DNA of 64,000 bases from Ecdyonurus torrentis (Eukaryota > Arthropoda > Insecta > Ephemeroptera > Heptageniidae), in NCBI GenBank assembly GCA_949318235.1, contig OX439127.1:41029656-41093655 (forward strand). The letters run 5' to 3'. Positions 62,522 through 64,000 of the stretch are shown in pieces. Below the pieces are notes generated by a model, which did no database searches, was not told the DNA's origin, and saw nothing but the letters and a program-made list of their open reading frames with translations. Numbering within the stretch: position 1 is the stretch's first letter; each line of letters starts with the position of its first letter. The position numbers and the translations under genes were made by a program.

Positions 62522-63205
62522 TTTAAAAAAATATTTAGAAAATAGTTGGTAGAGATTAGAGCACGTTGAATTGAAAATTAATAAAACGCGAAAATTCTCT
62601 AATTTAAATAGTAAATTGGGACTAGGGATCAAATATTCTAGCTTGAGCTAGTTAAAAAGTAGACTATAGGGATGGAGGTAAAGTGTCAAAATAAAATACG
62701 ATGTGCCTAGCATCTCACGTTCTCACACTACGTCAAAGACACAACATTATAAAACAGCATCAGACTTACTCTTTGCCTTAGACCGGTTTCGTCCTTTACC
62801 TAGGACTCATCAGTAAGGCTCGGCAGAGAGCTCTGTACAGCTAGAGATGGCTCACACCACATCTGCTAACTGACTGAGCTGAGGAAGCAAGTGGCAGTCG
62901 CGTTTTTATACGCGATGCCCCCGCAGCTGCACGCGCTGATTGGTTAAAATCGCGCGCGCAAACTCGGCTTGCTGTTTAAAACCTCTCATCCTCACACTGT
63001 AATATAAAATCGTGTCTAAGAGAGGTGTAAGACAGGCAGCCAGCAAGCAATAGTGTCCTCCCTCACTTCCCAGAGTTCCCCAACTCTAGAAAGATCGCGA
63101 GAACACTACGCCTACCGACTGCACAGTATCGTGATTCACGCTAGTTACATCGCTTTATATGTTGACACTGGGGTAGGAAAAGCAAAAAGATGATAGAGTA
63201 TAGAG

Positions 63206-63274
<69 letters not shown>

Positions 63275-63282
63275 TATATAGG

Positions 63283-63326
<44 letters not shown>

Positions 63327-63773
63327 TTGGGATGCAGAAATGCGACCGATGAGAAAACTCATGAGGTTTTTACTCATGATTTTTCTCATCGGTCGCATTT
63401 CTGCATCCCAACATCGATATATATAAGTGTTACATACTGTATATGCATACCTATACATTTTTTAAAAAGTTATTTCTGACAATATATTAGGCTATTTATT
63501 TATATAATAATGATAATATATAATTTTGAATTTTATAGAATTCTACTTACGTTCGCCTCTTTCAAATCTTTCTTTTTCTTCTGGTGTTTCTGGTACGAGG
63601 GCATTGACCACCGCTGCAGATTGACCAGTAGAGTCTCGTGCTGCCATGAGAAACACAGCCCTGGTGAGGCGCTGCCATGTGCCAGCCTGCTCTTGTTCTA
63701 ACCACACTGTTACTTCAATGGAAGAACGACCAACCCATGATACATGGCCAGAGAGACGGATGTCACAATCAGG
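60052..63773 (-). CDS. ACOT9: Acyl-CoA thioesterase 9 (ACOT9) homologue, C-terminal part; 6 exons
   Basis: In coding order the exons are 63773-63551, 62390-62188, 62078-61993, 61912-61795, 61670-61550 and 60116-60052. They give 271 residues and a stop with consistent phases and GT-AG borders. ACOT9 (about 439 residues in human) is a mitochondrial double-hotdog enzyme that hydrolyses acyl-CoA to free fatty acid and CoA. Visible landmarks: [20 protein letters not shown] and MAARDSTG of the first hotdog, a FERGERNKKRR linker, [20 protein letters not shown] and [20 protein letters not shown] of the second hotdog (GGFLMR on its central helix), then [12 protein letters not shown] and [19 protein letters not shown]. 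About 165 N-terminal residues, including any targeting peptide, lie beyond the window, so localisation cannot be seen. Confidence 0.92.
60840..60950 (+). mobile_element. PLE 3'-tail fragment in ACOT9 intron
   Basis: CCTTTTCTTTCAAATTTATC, ATACCACAATGGTTTATTTT and CCTTAATAT match the right-arm PLE tail at about 50,485-50,535 almost base for base. Only the tail is present, as expected for an extremely 5'-truncated PLE insertion. Confidence 0.65.
60985..61501. mobile_element. ~517 bp TIR element in ACOT9 intron
   Basis: It starts AACCTCAGACCTAG and ends with the exact inverse CTAGGTCTGAGGTT (14 bp). The interior contains a duplicated AAAAAAGTTGTCGAACCAA-type block (about 61,286 and 61,450). No transposase frame. 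Probably a non-autonomous DNA transposon; the target duplication is not clear. Confidence 0.6.
61550..61670 (-). CDS. ACOT9: ACOT9 coding exon (fifth in window)
   Basis: Acceptor CTATAG|GTC, donor GATG|GTATGT. It encodes [20 protein letters not shown] and then [20 protein letters not shown], matching the hotdog strand segment of ACOT9 (the family's QHTTTNVFHFTF region). Confidence 0.93.
61795..61912 (-). CDS. ACOT9: ACOT9 coding exon (fourth in window)
   Basis: Acceptor CATTACAG|C, donor CAA|GTAAGC. It encodes [20 protein letters not shown], then [19 protein letters not shown], corresponding to the family's FQKPVEVGSLLxLSSQV segment. Confidence 0.93.
61993..62078 (-). CDS. ACOT9: ACOT9 coding exon (third in window)
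   Basis: Acceptor TTAACAG|GAT, donor TACTG|GTAAAG. It encodes [20 protein letters not shown] and SWAAGYLYW (the last codon is split). The [10 protein letters not shown] sequence is the second hotdog helix signature. Confidence 0.94.
62188..62390 (-). CDS. ACOT9: ACOT9 coding exon (second in window)
   Basis: Acceptor TTTTTTTAAG|GC, donor GAG|GTAACA. It completes Arg and encodes [10 protein letters not shown], an [10 protein letters not shown] helix and [20 protein letters not shown] to HPE. It is the inter-domain linker and the start of the second hotdog. Confidence 0.93.
62436..62519. repeat. (TA)n microsatellite
   Basis: About 42 TA units close to the acceptor side of the ACOT9 intron. Confidence 0.95.
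62769..62830 (-). ncRNA. Type I hammerhead self-cleaving ribozyme
   Basis: Minus-strand order: stem I GCCTTA (plus 62,819-62,814), core CTGATGA (62,813-62,807), stem II GTCC/GGAC with an 8-base loop, core GAA with the closing A, minimal stem III ACCGGT (62,787-62,782), cleavage-site C at 62,781, stem I partner TAAGGC (62,780-62,775). Every core base is consensus and all stems pair perfectly. An outer CTCT/AGAG pairing beyond an internal loop extends stem I to about 62,769-62,830, leaving room for the usual loop-loop contact. A three-pair, loopless stem III is typical of PLE and retrozyme hammerheads, which often cleave as dimers. It is in sense with ACOT9, inside the intron. Confidence 0.9.
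62871..62912 (-). promoter_or_regulatory. TATA box and initiator upstream of the hammerhead
   Basis: Minus strand GCGTATAAAAACGCG (TATA at plus 62,910-62,904) is followed by CTCAGCTCAGTCAG. The two candidate initiator A bases (plus 62,880 and 62,875) lie 30 and 35 bases downstream of the TATA start. Transcription from here would enter the hammerhead about 55-60 bases later. Confidence 0.6.
63209..63320. repeat. (TA)n microsatellite flanking a hairpin
   Basis: Two TA blocks (about 63,209-63,272 and 63,286-63,320) are split by a CCTATATAGGCC-like palindromic interruption. The hairpin at 63,321-63,417 follows, and TA resumes briefly after it. Confidence 0.92.
63321..63417. mobile_element. 97 bp near-perfect hairpin (MITE-like) inside (TA)n
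   Basis: Left arm 63,321-63,365 and right arm 63,373-63,417 are inverse complements over 45 bp with one mismatch, around a 7-base loop GTTTTTA. The ends are TCGATGTTGGGATGCAGAAA and its inverse, flanked by TATA on both sides. No coding capacity. Confidence 0.85.
63551..63773 (-). CDS. ACOT9: ACOT9 coding exon (first in window)
   Basis: Acceptor TGCACAG|CCT, donor CGAAC|GTAAGT. It encodes [40 protein letters not shown] and then [18 protein letters not shown]. This is the core of the first hotdog domain of ACOT9 (SGHVSWVG and MAARxS are family signatures). Confidence 0.94.
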
Positions 63774-64000
63774 CTGTGCAACATTATATAGTAAACAATG
63801 CAGTAGTCAGAAATAACAATTTAGGAAATAAAAACCATTTAAGTTTGGATATATTAACAAAGGAAAAAATAGCACCTTTTTTAAAATGCTGAAGTCTGTA
63901 GATAGGTGTAGATCTGGATGACACAATTAACACAAACATTTGAATTATTAGAGTGCAAGCACTCTTAGTAAATAAAGAAGAGGGTTGTTACCCTCAAAAT
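63774..64000. other. ACOT9 intron continuing out of the window
   Basis: AT-rich intron upstream (minus strand) of the first visible exon. No further exon could be recognised before the window edge. Confidence 0.6.

Larger units (their letters stand above)
62684..63167 (-). mobile_element. ~484 bp promoter-plus-hammerhead unit, LTR-like, in ACOT9 intron
   Basis: On the minus strand the unit begins TGTCAA and ends TTGACA (extendable to AGTGTCAA/TTGACACT). This is the TG...CA inverted-terminus pattern of LTRs and LTR-like terminal repeats. It is far richer in G+C than its surroundings, with a GCGCGCGCGA run, a TATA box and initiator, then a hammerhead ribozyme. No open frame. It could be a solitary LTR, a PLE terminal repeat or a retrozyme. 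No convincing target duplication was seen, so the borders are tentative. Confidence 0.55.
62391..63550. other. ACOT9 intron rich in repeats
   Basis: About 1.16 kb. Reading plus strand, it holds (TA)n at about 62,436-62,519, the GC-richer promoter-hammerhead unit at 62,684-63,167, (TA)n at about 63,209-63,320 and the long hairpin at 63,321-63,417. No hidden exon was found. Confidence 0.75.

Noticed and set aside
62181..62552. 123-residue plus-strand open frame
   Set aside because: Antisense to the ACOT9 exon at 62,390-62,188 and running into (TA)n. The minus-strand exon has clear family similarity.

Overview
This is a strongly AT-rich, intron-containing metazoan nuclear segment. It is packed with microsatellites ((TA)n, (TG/CA)n, (GA)n, one very long (GATA)n), homopolymer runs, decayed retroelements, foldback elements and MITEs. 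It contains no prokaryotic gene organisation. Short splice introns, CAGT-type initiators behind TATA boxes, a tRNA-derived SINE family, Penelope-like elements (PLEs) and LINE C-terminal remnants suggest an invertebrate, most likely an arthropod. I cannot name the species.

Layout: positions 1 to about 40.7 kb are a gene-poor desert. It holds microsatellites, two copies of a tRNA-derived SINE, three copies of a ~300 bp dispersed repeat, two LINE fragments, a TTAA-flanked MITE, a foldback element next to a ~556 bp pure (GATA)n array, and two minus-strand promoter-like islands (about 31.14-31.24 kb and 34.40-34.74 kb).

Two real host genes lie in the right-hand third and converge tail to tail. 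On the plus strand (40,747-55,803) a seven-exon gene encodes a complete 325-residue homologue of human C17orf75/Njmu-R1, the small subunit of the WDR11-FAM91A1 complex that acts in endosome-to-Golgi vesicle capture. On the minus strand (63,773-60,052; the 5' end lies outside the window) six exons encode the C-terminal 271 residues of an acyl-CoA thioesterase 9 (ACOT9) homologue with the hotdog fold. I rebuilt both genes exon by exon, with matching splice phases and canonical GT/AG sites.

The introns are rich in mobile DNA. Njmu-R1 intron 2 carries a ~1.9 kb element with terminal inverted repeats and subterminal tandem repeats. Intron 5 carries a palindromic head-to-head pair of 5'-truncated PLE copies (RT C-terminal part plus GIY-YIG nuclease), bounded by a 15 bp target-site duplication, with a four-tract GGG motif at the palindrome centre. 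Intron 6 carries two large foldback elements and a LINE fragment. Acot9 introns carry a TIR element, a near-perfect 45 bp hairpin inside (TA)n, and a ~484 bp unit holding a TATA/initiator promoter followed by a complete type I hammerhead ribozyme in the same orientation as the gene. The promoter-ribozyme unit and the palindromic PLE insertion are the most interesting observations.
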